A stretch of DNA of 64,000 bases, from NCBI RefSeq assembly GCF_013283855.1, contig NZ_CP054056.1, positions 744,001-808,000 on the forward strand. The letters are read 5' to 3'. Of this stretch, positions 45,163 through 53,557 are shown piece by piece. The position numbers were made by a program, and so were the translations under genes. The notes under the pieces are model-generated. The model searched no databases. It saw nothing but the letters and a program-made list of their open reading frames with translations, and was not told where the DNA came from. The DNA comes from Aquiluna borgnonia. GTDB taxonomy: Bacteria; Actinomycetota; Actinomycetes; Actinomycetales; Microbacteriaceae. Numbering within the stretch: position 1 is the first letter of the stretch; every line of letters starts with the position of its first letter.

Positions 45163-45717
45163 TTATCCTGCATTCAAAACTTGAGCGGTGGATAAAACTG
45201 TAGCAAATTCCCCGTTGAGGTTAGCCGCAGTGACCTGCATGATTGTGGCGCCAGGGATTACATTCCCCTCAGGGTCAACCCGATCAAAAGCCGTTGTTGC
45301 ATCCAGGACGAAGTCGACCTCGTACCCTAGGTTTCCAGCCATGCGAGCAGTCGTCTCACAGCAAAAATTAGTGGTTATTCCGCAAATGACGAGCTTTCGA
45401 AAATTTCTCCTGCTGAGCCAAAGATGGAGATCAGGAGTTCCATAAAAGGCGGAATTTACAGACTTTTGAATAACAACGTCTCTGGGGCCATCTAGGGAAG
45501 GTTCCAAAACATTTCCAGGGCTACCCGGGAAGAGAGGTGAGTCAGGATTCTTGGAATTGTGCTTCACCATGACAATAGGCAGGTTTTTCGAACGCCATAG
45601 AGCTACAAGCGCCGAGATGTTGTCTAATGCTGCAGGGTTGGCACTTCCTCCCCAAAATTTAGTATCTCTAAACCCAACCTGGGCATCAATTACCAGAAGT
45701 ACAGGGTCCCTTGACAA
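45163..45717 (-). CDS. Cysteine hydrolase, isochorismatase family
   Basis: A 184-residue amidohydrolase-like enzyme. The triad is visible: Asp in LLVIDAQVGF, Lys in VVIQKSVNSAF and Cys in CGITTNFCCETTARM. Family members include nicotinamidase, N-carbamoylsarcosine amidase and related enzymes; the substrate cannot be assigned. TTG start with AGGA, 6 bases after ctaF, same strand. By eye its base composition is more AT-rich than the flanking oxidase genes, and it separates ssrA from the cta operon, so it may be a later acquisition. The gap 45087-45162 holds the ssrA promoter region and no convincing gene. Confidence 0.88.
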   Translation of the reverse strand: MSRDPVLLVIDAQVGFRDTKFWGGSANPAALDNISALVALWRSKNLPIVMVKHNSKNPDSPLFPGSPGNVLEPSLDGPRDVVIQKSVNSAFYGTPDLHLWLSRRNFRKLVICGITTNFCCETTARMAGNLGYEVDFVLDATTAFDRVDPEGNVIPGATIMQVTAANLNGEFATVLSTAQVLNAG

Positions 45718-45723
45718 AGATTC

Positions 45724-46137
45724 CTAGTGCGCGTGAGCGCCGCGGCTGTACTCGTAAACGAATCCAACTATGGCAACTACAGCTAGAGGGAGGGCAATAA
45801 AGAACATCCACCAGCCCACGGCCAGGGAGGCAAAGGCTAAGGCGCTGGAAGCACCCAGCATCAAGGGCCACCAGCTCCATGGAGAGAAGAAGCCGACCTC
45901 ACCGGAATCATCCTCGATGTTTCCCATCAGGTTGTCTTCAGGCAGAAGAGCAGAACGCTTGGCTCCGGACCAAAGGTAGTAGGCGATGAAGACCGACAGG
46001 ATTATCAACAGGCCGATTGCTGCCGTTCCGATGGGTTCGATGTAGCCCCATTCAAGGTAGCTCCATACCCCATAGGCAAGAGTGGCGATGGTGAAATATG
46101 CCGCCATGACCAGCAGGACCCTGACGTTGGTAATCAT
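45724..46137 (-). CDS. ctaF: Cytochrome c oxidase subunit IV (actinobacterial CtaF)
   Basis: Small actinobacteria-specific aa3 subunit, 137 residues with four helices, containing ALLPEDNLMGNIEDDSGEVGFFSPWSWWPL, the conserved central stretch. The ATG overlaps the ctaD stop by one base (TAATG). Third gene of ctaC-ctaD-ctaF. Confidence 0.93.
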   Translation of the reverse strand: MITNVRVLLVMAAYFTIATLAYGVWSYLEWGYIEPIGTAAIGLLIILSVFIAYYLWSGAKRSALLPEDNLMGNIEDDSGEVGFFSPWSWWPLMLGASSALAFASLAVGWWMFFIALPLAVVAIVGFVYEYSRGAHAH

Positions 46138-47828
46138 TAGATGCGCCCCTCTTTGACGTAGGACTCTTTAGCTTCAGGTGAGGCGTACTCTGGGTGGTTC
46201 ATGTCGAAGGCAGGAGACTCCGAACGAATCCTCGGAATCGAGTGGAAGTTGTGACGTGGGAATGGTGATTCAGTAGCCCACTCCAGTGAACGTCCATAGC
46301 CCCAAGGGTCCTTCAGTTCGGTCTTCACGCCGTTGCGAGCGGTGATGAAAACGTTCCATAGGAACGGAATCATTGAAATCGCAAGGATTGCTGCCCCAAG
46401 AGTCGAGATCAGATTCATCTCGGTAAATCCATCTTCAGGAAGGTAGGTTGCGTAGCGACGTGGCATGCCAAGTACACCGAGCCAGTGTTGAACAAGGAAG
46501 GTTGTGTGGAAGCCAATGAACAACAACCAGAAATGAATCTTGCCCAAGGTCTCGTTCAACATCTTGCCGGTGAATTTTGGCCACCAGAAATAGAACCCTG
46601 CGAACATTGCGAAGACTACTGTGCCGAAGATCACATAGTGGAAGTGGGCAACCACGAAGTAGCTGTCAGAGAGGTGGAAGTCAAGTGCTGGTGAAGCCAG
46701 GATTACGCCAGTCAAACCACCGAACACGAAGCTGACCAAGAAACCGAGGCTCCATAGCATCGGAGTTTCAAACGTGATCGAACCCTTCCACAACGTACCG
46801 ATCCAGTTGAAGATCTTCACACCGGTTGGAACGGCGATGAGCATTGTCGTAAAGGCGAAGAACGGAAGTAGCACCTGACCGGTGACATACATGTGGTGAG
46901 CCCAGACGGTCATTGAAAGCGCTGCAATAGCAATCGTCGCGTAAACCAGAGTCTTGTATCCAAAAATCGGCTTGCGACTGAACACTGGGAAAATCTCCGA
47001 AACAATTCCGAAGAACGGCAGGGCGATGATGTAAACCTCAGGGTGCCCAAAGAACCAGAACAGGTGTTGCCAGAGCATTGCTCCGCCGTTTTCTGGATCA
47101 AAAATGTGGGCTCCGAATTGACGGTCGGCACCAAGGGCAAACAGCGCTGCGGCCAGTGGCGGGAAGCACATGATGATGAGGATGGAGGTTACCAGGGTGT
47201 TCCAGGTGAAAATTGGCATGCGCCACATGGTCATACCGGGAGCCCTCATGGTGATGATGGTGGTGATGAAGTTAACGCCACCCAGAATGGTTCCGAAACC
47301 GCTCAGTGCGAGGCCGAAGACCCACAGGTCTCCACCAATTCCCGGCGAGAAGGTGGTGTTAGAAAGAGGTGCATAGGCGAACCACCCGAAGGATGCGGCT
47401 CCCTGAGGAGTGAAGAACCCGGAAACTGCGATGAAGCTTCCGAAGTTAAAGAACCAGTAGGCAATTGCGTTCAAGCGCGGGAAGGCCACGTCAGGGGCAC
47501 CGATTTGAACCGGCATCAGCACGTTCGCGAAGCCCGCAAAAAGAGGAGTCGCAAACATCAGAAGCATGATTGTTCCGTGCATGGTGAAAAGCTGGTTGTA
47601 CTGCTCCTTGGTAGCTACAACCTCGAGACCTGGAAGCGCTAGCTGGGCGCGTATGACCAGGGCCATGACTCCACCGATCAGGAAGTACATGAAGGAGGTG
47701 ATGAGGTACAGGTAGCCGATTTTCTTGTGATCAGTAGTGGTTAGCCAATCAACAAGAATCTGCCCCTTTGAACGCTTGGGCGTGAAACTCATTGGGTTGG
47801 TAACTGGAGGAGTTAGTGTCGTTGCCAT
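46137..47828 (-). CDS. ctaD: Cytochrome c oxidase subunit I
   Basis: Catalytic heme-copper subunit, 563 residues and about twelve helices. Low-spin heme ligand in [13 protein letters not shown], CuB ligands in [14 protein letters not shown] (with the cross-linked Tyr) and WAHHMYVTG, and [12 protein letters not shown] with the heme a3 ligands. The proton-pumping K and D channel motifs appear intact by eye. Good AAGGA before the ATG, 5 bases after the ctaC stop. Confidence 0.97.
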   Translation of the reverse strand: MATTLTPPVTNPMSFTPKRSKGQILVDWLTTTDHKKIGYLYLITSFMYFLIGGVMALVIRAQLALPGLEVVATKEQYNQLFTMHGTIMLLMFATPLFAGFANVLMPVQIGAPDVAFPRLNAIAYWFFNFGSFIAVSGFFTPQGAASFGWFAYAPLSNTTFSPGIGGDLWVFGLALSGFGTILGGVNFITTIITMRAPGMTMWRMPIFTWNTLVTSILIIMCFPPLAAALFALGADRQFGAHIFDPENGGAMLWQHLFWFFGHPEVYIIALPFFGIVSEIFPVFSRKPIFGYKTLVYATIAIAALSMTVWAHHMYVTGQVLLPFFAFTTMLIAVPTGVKIFNWIGTLWKGSITFETPMLWSLGFLVSFVFGGLTGVILASPALDFHLSDSYFVVAHFHYVIFGTVVFAMFAGFYFWWPKFTGKMLNETLGKIHFWLLFIGFHTTFLVQHWLGVLGMPRRYATYLPEDGFTEMNLISTLGAAILAISMIPFLWNVFITARNGVKTELKDPWGYGRSLEWATESPFPRHNFHSIPRIRSESPAFDMNHPEYASPEAKESYVKEGRI

Positions 47829-47833
47829 TTTCC

Positions 47834-48688
47834 TTATCCCCTTGCCTCTGGGTTGCCGCCGGGAAGATTTTGATTTCTGTCGTACTCATAGGAGAGCTGT
47901 CCAACGTTGCCTTTGGCAGCGAGTTCAGCGATGTGTGCCTCGTATTCGGCCTCTGAAACGACCTTGACCTGGAAAAGCATCATGGAGTGGTACTCGCCGC
48001 AGAGCTCTGCGCATTTACCCGCATAAGTACCTTCCTTGGTCGGAGTGAAGTACATGTGGTTGGTTCGGCCCGGGAACATGTCTTTCTTGTAGAGGAAGTC
48101 AATTACCCAGAAGGAGTGAATTACATCGCGAGCGTGCAAGTCAATTTGAACGGTTTTGTTAACCGGCAGGTAAAGCGTTGGCAGGGTCTCCGAGATGTTC
48201 TCTTCCTCGCCAGTGAATTGGGCCTGAATACCCGAGAAGTAGACGTTCTCGTCCACGTAGTTGAAGTCCCAGCTCCACTGCTTTCCGATAACCCCGATAG
48301 TGACATCAGGGTTCTCAGTCTTTGCCTCGATGGCCTGCATGTCTCTGGCGGTAAATGCGAAGAATCCCATAACCAGGATCAGCGGGATGACGGTAAAAAG
48401 AGTCTCAATCGGCATGTTGTAGCGCAGCTGGGCTGGCATTCCAGTCTCACCCTTGCGGCGACGATAAACAACTAGCGCCCATGCCATCAGAGCCCAGGAA
48501 AGCAAACCCACTAGCAGCAATACGATCCACGAAGTGGTCCAGAGCCCAATGATTCGATCAGTGTGGTTGGTTACACCAGAGGCATCTGGGAGATAGCCGC
48601 GCTGAGCCTCAGGGGTGCAACCCGCGAGCAGCACGGCGCTAGAGGCCAAAATGGCGGCGGCCGAGAAACGACGTCGATTCTTACTCAA
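47834..48688 (-). CDS. ctaC: Cytochrome c oxidase subunit II
   Basis: Membrane-anchored CuA subunit, 284 residues. An N-terminal lipoprotein signal ends LLAGC (lipobox Cys24), then two helices, then the cupredoxin domain with the CuA site [12 protein letters not shown] and upstream [11 protein letters not shown]. The start is TTG at 48688, with AAGGA 8 bases upstream. First gene of ctaC-ctaD-ctaF. Confidence 0.95.
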   Translation of the reverse strand: MSKNRRRFSAAAILASSAVLLAGCTPEAQRGYLPDASGVTNHTDRIIGLWTTSWIVLLLVGLLSWALMAWALVVYRRRKGETGMPAQLRYNMPIETLFTVIPLILVMGFFAFTARDMQAIEAKTENPDVTIGVIGKQWSWDFNYVDENVYFSGIQAQFTGEEENISETLPTLYLPVNKTVQIDLHARDVIHSFWVIDFLYKKDMFPGRTNHMYFTPTKEGTYAGKCAELCGEYHSMMLFQVKVVSEAEYEAHIAELAAKGNVGQLSYEYDRNQNLPGGNPEARG

Positions 48689-48722
48689 TGAAACATCCTT
48701 CGGGCATTGCAGTATTGGCTAA

Positions 48723-48728
48723 ATTCTA
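48723..48728 (-). promoter_or_regulatory. -10 element of ctaC
   Basis: TAGAAT on the minus strand, giving a leader of about 28 bases with an AAGGA ribosome-binding site. Upstream, AAAAC-CTCGGT-GTTTT can form a small hairpin past the erpA stop. Confidence 0.45.
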
Positions 48729-48767
48729 ATCCCAAAGGCTCTTGAAAACACCGAGGTTTTGGGCTTT

Positions 48768-49109
48768 TTAGCTAAAAGAATCGCCACATGCACAGCTGTT
48801 CGCTGCGTTTGGGTTGTCAATTGTGAAACCTTGTTTTTGAATTGAGTCCTCAAAATCGATGGAAGCACCGTCAAGGTATGGGACGCTCATCGCGTCAACT
48901 ACAACCTCTACCCCGCCAAAATCCACCACAGCGTCCATTTCTTCGAGTTGCTCGTCGAAGAACAGCTGGTAGATGAGCCCAGAGCAGCCACCCGGTTGAA
49001 CGGAAACCCTCAAGCGCAAATCATCCCGACCCTCAGCCGACAGAAGAGTCTTAACCTTGGATACTGCAGTCTCCGTGAGAACTACACCGTGCTTTGTTGC
49101 TTCAGTCAT
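48768..49109 (-). CDS. erpA: Iron-sulfur cluster insertion protein (A-type, ErpA/HesB family)
   Basis: Carrier that delivers Fe-S clusters to apoproteins. About 113 residues with the three conserved cysteines in QPGGCSGLIY and NSCACGDSF. I start at ATG 49109, which follows GGAGG; a TTG at 49127 is the alternative. Located between ctaC and the M20 peptidase gene. Works downstream of the SufBCD system at 8-12 kb. Confidence 0.94.
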   Translation of the reverse strand: MTEATKHGVVLTETAVSKVKTLLSAEGRDDLRLRVSVQPGGCSGLIYQLFFDEQLEEMDAVVDFGGVEVVVDAMSVPYLDGASIDFEDSIQKQGFTIDNPNAANSCACGDSFS

Positions 49110-49136
49110 TTTTGCCTCCGTTATCAAGTTTAACGT

Positions 49137-50537
49137 TTATTTGCCTAAACGATTCCCATGAAGAAGCAGTAGCGCTTCCGACACCATCGCCCTCTGCAGG
49201 GTTGGCAAGTGCTGTGACTCATTGGGTGAATGAGCCCGGGAATCTGGCTCCTCAACCCCTGTCACCAAAATTTGAGCCTCCGGGAAGCGCTCTGCGAACG
49301 TTGCGATGAAGGGGATCGAGCCGCCAATTCCAAAATTCACGGACGGTTTTGGCCATACTCTCGAGAAAATCTCATGGGCTGCCTCGCTGGCCCAGCCCTC
49401 GCGGGCAAGGTATCCGGGACCCTGTTCGGCGTGGCCGAATTCGATCTTTGCCCCGAAAAGAACGTTTTTCTCTAGGTGCTCTCTGAGCCGTCCAAGCGCA
49501 TAGGTTGGATCTTCTCCCGGAGCGATTCGGAGTGAAACCCTTGCGGTGACCTGTGGTTGGGCAGTATTCGAAGAGGTTGCGACAGCCGGGGTGTCTAGGC
49601 CAATTACAGTGACCGCCGGCTCTCCCCAGGTGTGCTGAAGCAGGGACTTACTGCCCAACGGACTCACACCACCAAGCAGACCCGCCTGCTTACGGAAAGT
49701 TTCCAAGTCGTAGGGTAAGTCAGCGACTGGGACAGAGTGCAAACCCGCAACAGCGACGTTTCCTTGGTCATCGACCAAGGTGGCCAAAAGCTTGATCATT
49801 ACGGTTGTGGCATCTGGTAGCGGACCCCCAAACATGCCGGAATGAACTGCGTGATCGAGGGTCTTGATTGTGAAAGTCTGGGAGACCACTCCCCTGAGGC
49901 TGGTGGTCAGGGCCGCAGTGTCCTCGGTCCAGTTACCGCTATCGGCGACGATGATTAGATCCGCCTGAAGCTCTTCCAGGTTGTCCTCCAGGAAACTATC
50001 AAAAGATTCTGACCCCGCCTCTTCCTCGCCCTCGATGAACAGAGTCACGCCGAGATCTGGATCTGAGCTCAGTTGCTGGAGAGTCTTAATGGCGTAAAGG
50101 TGGGTGACAATACCGCTTTTGTCATCCGAGGCGCCGCGCCCAAAAAGCCGGTCACCAACTCTGGTTGCGGTAAAGGGTGGGGTTTCCCACAGTGACTCTT
50201 CTCCAGGGGGTTGAACGTCGTGGTGGGCATAGAGCAGAACGTGCGGCTTTCCATTTTTTGCCGAGCGCCTCGCCAACACAGCCGGCGAACCCGCTTCACC
50301 ATTTGGCTTGTTTGAACGAGTGACCTTGACCCAGTCAAAAAAATCTAGTTCTTCAAACAGGGCTGCAACCGTCTTGGCCGAGATCTCTAGCTGTTGCGGG
50401 TCAAACGCAGGCCACGCGATGCCCGGTATTGCGACGAGGTCACTCAGTACCTCAAGCGCGGACTCAAAGTTGTCTGCCACAAATGCCTGGGCCTCGGGCT
50501 CCAAGGTGTGGTCCAAGGGTAAGTTGTGCGGTGCCAT
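49137..50537 (-). CDS. M20 family metallodipeptidase
   Basis: The 466-residue zinc peptidase has YAHHDVQPPGEE (metal His and Asp), GRGASDDKSGIV, the catalytic and metal glutamates in FIEGEEEAGSESF, and GIGGSIPFIATF. Family members split dipeptides or deacylate amino acids. No signal, so cytosolic, suited to recycling peptides taken up from outside. The ATG at 50537 has TAGATT six bases upstream and no Shine-Dalgarno. Confidence 0.92.
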   Translation of the reverse strand: MAPHNLPLDHTLEPEAQAFVADNFESALEVLSDLVAIPGIAWPAFDPQQLEISAKTVAALFEELDFFDWVKVTRSNKPNGEAGSPAVLARRSAKNGKPHVLLYAHHDVQPPGEESLWETPPFTATRVGDRLFGRGASDDKSGIVTHLYAIKTLQQLSSDPDLGVTLFIEGEEEAGSESFDSFLEDNLEELQADLIIVADSGNWTEDTAALTTSLRGVVSQTFTIKTLDHAVHSGMFGGPLPDATTVMIKLLATLVDDQGNVAVAGLHSVPVADLPYDLETFRKQAGLLGGVSPLGSKSLLQHTWGEPAVTVIGLDTPAVATSSNTAQPQVTARVSLRIAPGEDPTYALGRLREHLEKNVLFGAKIEFGHAEQGPGYLAREGWASEAAHEIFSRVWPKPSVNFGIGGSIPFIATFAERFPEAQILVTGVEEPDSRAHSPNESQHLPTLQRAMVSEALLLLHGNRLGK

Positions 50538-50543
50538 GCCGCT

Positions 50544-50549
50544 AATCTA
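50544..50549 (-). promoter_or_regulatory. -10 element of the M20 dipeptidase gene, leaderless start
   Basis: TAGATT on the minus strand, followed by AGCGGC and the ATG. It lies six bases from TATCCT (50556-50561), a candidate -10 for the divergent DUF3043 gene. Confidence 0.55.
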
Positions 50550-50572
50550 GTGGCATATCCTGAAAGGTGACG

Positions 50573-51118
50573 ATGTCGGAATCACAGAGCCCAGAACCAG
50601 GCAAAAAAGGCCGCCCCACTCCCCCTAGAAAGCTCCAGGAGGAGGCGAGGAAGAAGCCTTTGGTTGGTGACCGAAGCAAAGAGGCTAAGGCCGCAGCCCG
50701 CCAAAAGGTTCGTGAGGAGCGCAACAAGGCTCGTGAAGGCATGATGGCCGGCGATGAGCGCTACCTGACGCTGCGAGACCGTGGACCGCAACGCCGCTAT
50801 GTGCGGGATTTGGTAGACGCGAGATTCACCGCTGGCGAACTTGTGCTTCCGTCTCTGTTTTTGGTCGTTTTGGCGACCTTCATCGATTCCTACACCGTTC
50901 AGCTGGTGACGCTATTCGCGATGTGGGGACTGTTTGCCGTAGTGGCGATTGACGCTTGGTTTGTTTCTCGCATGGTGAAAAAGCGTGCGGCTAAGAAATT
51001 CGGTTCCGACAAGCTCGAGGGTGGCCTTGGCTGGTACGGGGCAATGCGCTCCATCCAGATGCGATCACTAAGAATCCCTAAGCCCCAGGTCGCTCGCTTC
51101 ACCAAGCTAGAAAGGTAA
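50573..51118 (+). CDS. DUF3043 family membrane protein
   Basis: About 181 residues: a basic, Pro- and Lys-rich N-terminal half (PGKKGRPTPPRKLQEEARKK) with RDRGPQRRYVRDLVDARF, then two hydrophobic helices (ELVLPSLFLVVLATFI and LFAMWGLFAVVAIDAWFV) and a basic tail. This is the actinobacterial DUF3043 family; function unknown. Start ATG 50573 with AAAGG upstream; GTG 50567, five bases after TATCCT, is an alternative. Confidence 0.85.
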   Translation: MSESQSPEPGKKGRPTPPRKLQEEARKKPLVGDRSKEAKAAARQKVREERNKAREGMMAGDERYLTLRDRGPQRRYVRDLVDARFTAGELVLPSLFLVVLATFIDSYTVQLVTLFAMWGLFAVVAIDAWFVSRMVKKRAAKKFGSDKLEGGLGWYGAMRSIQMRSLRIPKPQVARFTKLER

Positions 51119-51123
51119 TACCA

Positions 51124-52125
51124 ATGAAACACCGCTACCTTGGGGATTCAGGTTTCAAAGTCTCCGAAATTATTTACGGAAACTGGCTCACCCATGCCTC
51201 GCAAATCGCGGACGAGGCTGCCATTAGCACCGTGCGGGCGGCTTTCGACCACGGTGTGACTACTTTTGACACCGCCGACGTTTATGCCAACCAGGCTGCG
51301 GAAACGGTTTTGGGCACTGCGCTCAAAGGCCTTCGCCGGGAGGGATTGGAAATTCTAACCAAGGTCTACTGGCCAGTTTCCGAAAAGGGCCCAAACGACA
51401 CTGGATTGAGCCGAAAGCACATCATGGAGTCCATAAACGGTTCCCTGAAGCGGCTGGGAACCGATTACGTCGACCTCTACCAGGCTCACAGATTTGATTA
51501 CGAAACCCCGCTCGAGGAAACCATGCAAGCGTTTGGCGACCTAGTGCGGATGGGCAAAGTCCTCTACGTCGGTGTCTCTGAATGGAACGCCGAACAAATC
51601 CGCGAGGGACAACTCTTAGCGCAGCAGCTTGGATTCCGGCTGATCTCCAATCAGCCGCAGTATTCAATGCTGTGGAGGGTTATTGAGGAGCAGGTAATCC
51701 CAACTTCCCAAGAGCTTGGGCTGAGCCAGATTGTCTGGTCCCCCATGGCCCAAGGTGTTCTAACCGGCAAGTATCTTCCCGGAGTTCCTGCCCCGGCCGG
51801 TTCCCGCGCCGCCGACCCTGAGCTCTCATCAATTATTGAAAAATTTATGAGCGATGAAACCCTCACGGCCGTGCAAAAGCTAAAGCCGCTCGCTGAAGAG
51901 CTCGGCGTCAACATGGCGCAGTTTGCGATTGCCTGGGTCCTTCAGAACCCCAATGTGGCAGGCGCGATTGTCGGAGCCTCAAAGCCCGAGCAGATAATCT
52001 CCAACATCGAGGCTTCCGGGGTCGAAATTCCGGCAGAAATCATGGCCAAAGTCGACGAAGTTTTGGGTGAATTGATAGAACGCGACCCTGCGAAAACCAA
52101 AAGCCCCGAGGGGCGCCTCTGCTAG
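51124..52125 (+). CDS. Aldo/keto reductase
   Basis: NAD(P)H-dependent oxidoreductase of the voltage-gated potassium channel beta-subunit-like group. The 333 residues have FDTADVYANQAAE (Asp, Tyr), LTKVYWP (Lys), YQAHRFD (His), SNQPQYSMLWR and GASKPEQI. Substrate unknown. It starts 5 bases after DUF3043 behind AAAGG. Its C-terminal codons (KTKSPEGRLC) contain a terminator-like hairpin for the opposing pyrD operon. Confidence 0.92.
   Translation: MKHRYLGDSGFKVSEIIYGNWLTHASQIADEAAISTVRAAFDHGVTTFDTADVYANQAAETVLGTALKGLRREGLEILTKVYWPVSEKGPNDTGLSRKHIMESINGSLKRLGTDYVDLYQAHRFDYETPLEETMQAFGDLVRMGKVLYVGVSEWNAEQIREGQLLAQQLGFRLISNQPQYSMLWRVIEEQVIPTSQELGLSQIVWSPMAQGVLTGKYLPGVPAPAGSRAADPELSSIIEKFMSDETLTAVQKLKPLAEELGVNMAQFAIAWVLQNPNVAGAIVGASKPEQIISNIEASGVEIPAEIMAKVDEVLGELIERDPAKTKSPEGRLC
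52092..52114 (-). terminator. Candidate pyrD terminator embedded in the aldo/keto reductase gene
   Basis: On the minus strand, GCCCC-TC-GGGGC followed by TTTTGGTTTTCG, 7 bases after the pyrD stop. The stem is short (4-5 pairs) but all GC, with a good T-rich tail. It lies within the last codons of the opposing gene. Confidence 0.55.
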
Positions 52126-53114
52126 TGGAGGGATCTCGCAAGTCTCGCGGGCCAAAGTGGACCACCATAGATAAAACCGGTGTAAACCTGGACCAAATCA
52201 GCGCCTAGTTCGATTCGCTCTTTGGCTTCCTGCGGATTGCTCACTCCGCCGACGGAAATTATGGTGAAACCAGGACCGAGCTGACCTCTTGCGGCTACCA
52301 GCATCTCTTTGGCGCGCGATGCTAAGACCGGCCCGCTCAGGCCACCGACCTCCTTTAGAACCTCAGAGTTGCCAACTCCATCCCTTCGAATGGTGGTGTT
52401 GGCGAGAATCACCCCCGCCAACTTCAAATCTCTAACCAAGTTCAGTGCGGCAATGAAGTCTTCATCAGCAAGGTCGGGGGCCAATTTGAGCAAAACCGGC
52501 TTCCCCAGAGACTCCTCAATCACCGCCTCAAGAATTGGGCGGAGTGTTTCAACCTGCTGCAAATCCCGAAGTCCCGGCGTGTTCGGTGATGAGACATTGA
52601 CTGCGAGGTAATCAGCGGCTTGGGCAACTAAACGAGTGCAGGTGCGATAGTCATCCGCAGCCGCCGAGGCCTCAACCCATTTGTTCTTACCAACGTTGAT
52701 GCCGATTACAGGGAGGGGTACGTTTTCGGCTCGAAGCCTGAGCACTCGATCAGCGATGACGGCAGCCCCGTCGTTATTGAATCCCATGCGGTTTATCAGT
52801 GCGTTGTGTTCTGGGACTCGGAAGCTTCTGGGTTTTGGGTTGCCCGGTTGCGGCAGCGGTGTCACAGTTCCCAGCTCAACGTGCCCAAATCCAAGGGCGT
52901 GCATAGGGCGGACCAGCTTGGCGTTCTTATCGAAACCGGCTGCCAAACCAAGGCGATTATCAAACTCCAGACCCATCACGGAGAACTTGGAATTTGCAGG
53001 TCGAGGTCTAATGATTCTCAGCTTGAAGGCTAATTTCAGCACCTTCTCACCGATCTGGTGGGAGAGTTCGGGGTCGAGCGGTTTGAAAAACAAATTGAAA
53101 AGTAGCCGATACAT
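52122..53114 (-). CDS. pyrD: Dihydroorotate dehydrogenase (quinone), class 2
   Basis: Flavoprotein of pyrimidine synthesis that passes electrons to membrane quinones. The 330 residues begin with the amphipathic membrane-binding segment [19 protein letters not shown], typical of class 2, followed by NRLGLAAGFDKNA, INRMGFNNDGA, NVSSPNTPGLRDLQ with the catalytic Ser, and VYTGFIYGG. The ATG shares one base with the nrdR stop (TAATG). Confidence 0.95.
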   Translation of the reverse strand: MYRLLFNLFFKPLDPELSHQIGEKVLKLAFKLRIIRPRPANSKFSVMGLEFDNRLGLAAGFDKNAKLVRPMHALGFGHVELGTVTPLPQPGNPKPRSFRVPEHNALINRMGFNNDGAAVIADRVLRLRAENVPLPVIGINVGKNKWVEASAAADDYRTCTRLVAQAADYLAVNVSSPNTPGLRDLQQVETLRPILEAVIEESLGKPVLLKLAPDLADEDFIAALNLVRDLKLAGVILANTTIRRDGVGNSEVLKEVGGLSGPVLASRAKEMLVAARGQLGPGFTIISVGGVSNPQEAKERIELGADLVQVYTGFIYGGPLWPARLARSLH

Positions 53115-53557
53115 TAGTTGTCCCGGAGCTCGCCAATGGCCTTTTCGAAGTCATCCAGAGAATCCCAAGCCTGGTACACCGAGGCAAATCGCATGAATGC
53201 GACGTGGTCCAACTGCCGCAAAGGTTCGAGGATTGCAAGGCCGATGTCCTGAGCCTCAATCGAAGCAGCCCCGCTGGAGCGCAGGGTCTCTTCAACCTGC
53301 TGCGCGAGCAACGCAAGATCTGCGTCGGTGACAGGTCGCCCCTGGCAAGCCTTGCGAACACCAGAAACTATTTTGTCTCGGGAGAACGCTTCGGTGACAC
53401 CACTTCGCTTGGTGACCATAAGGCTTGCGGTCTCAAGGGTTGTGAAGCGTTTTTGACACTCTGGACATTGGCGGCGTCTTCTGATAGCTGAGCCATCATC
53501 CGAGGTTCGGGAATCAATAACCCTGGAATCAGCATGCCGACAAAATGGACAGTGCAT
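53114..53557 (-). CDS. nrdR: Transcriptional repressor NrdR
   Basis: Zinc- and ATP-binding repressor of ribonucleotide reductase genes. The 147 residues have an N-terminal zinc ribbon ([15 protein letters not shown] and [10 protein letters not shown]) and an ATP-cone domain ([29 protein letters not shown]). Overlaps hisD (TGATG) and pyrD (TAATG) by one base each, a tight operon. No NrdR box was recognised in the window. Confidence 0.96.
   Translation of the reverse strand: MHCPFCRHADSRVIDSRTSDDGSAIRRRRQCPECQKRFTTLETASLMVTKRSGVTEAFSRDKIVSGVRKACQGRPVTDADLALLAQQVEETLRSSGAASIEAQDIGLAILEPLRQLDHVAFMRFASVYQAWDSLDDFEKAIGELRDN

Noticed and set aside
45147-45200. Short plus-strand frame starting MEAEIILHSKLERW with AGGAG upstream, between ssrA and the cysteine hydrolase
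   Set aside because: Only 17 codons, overlaps the hydrolase end and has no recognisable feature; the ribosome-binding site is probably chance.
47043-47642. Long plus-strand open frame (199 residues) opposite ctaD
   Set aside because: Antisense shadow of a clear oxidase subunit I gene; low-complexity charged translation and no plausible start context.
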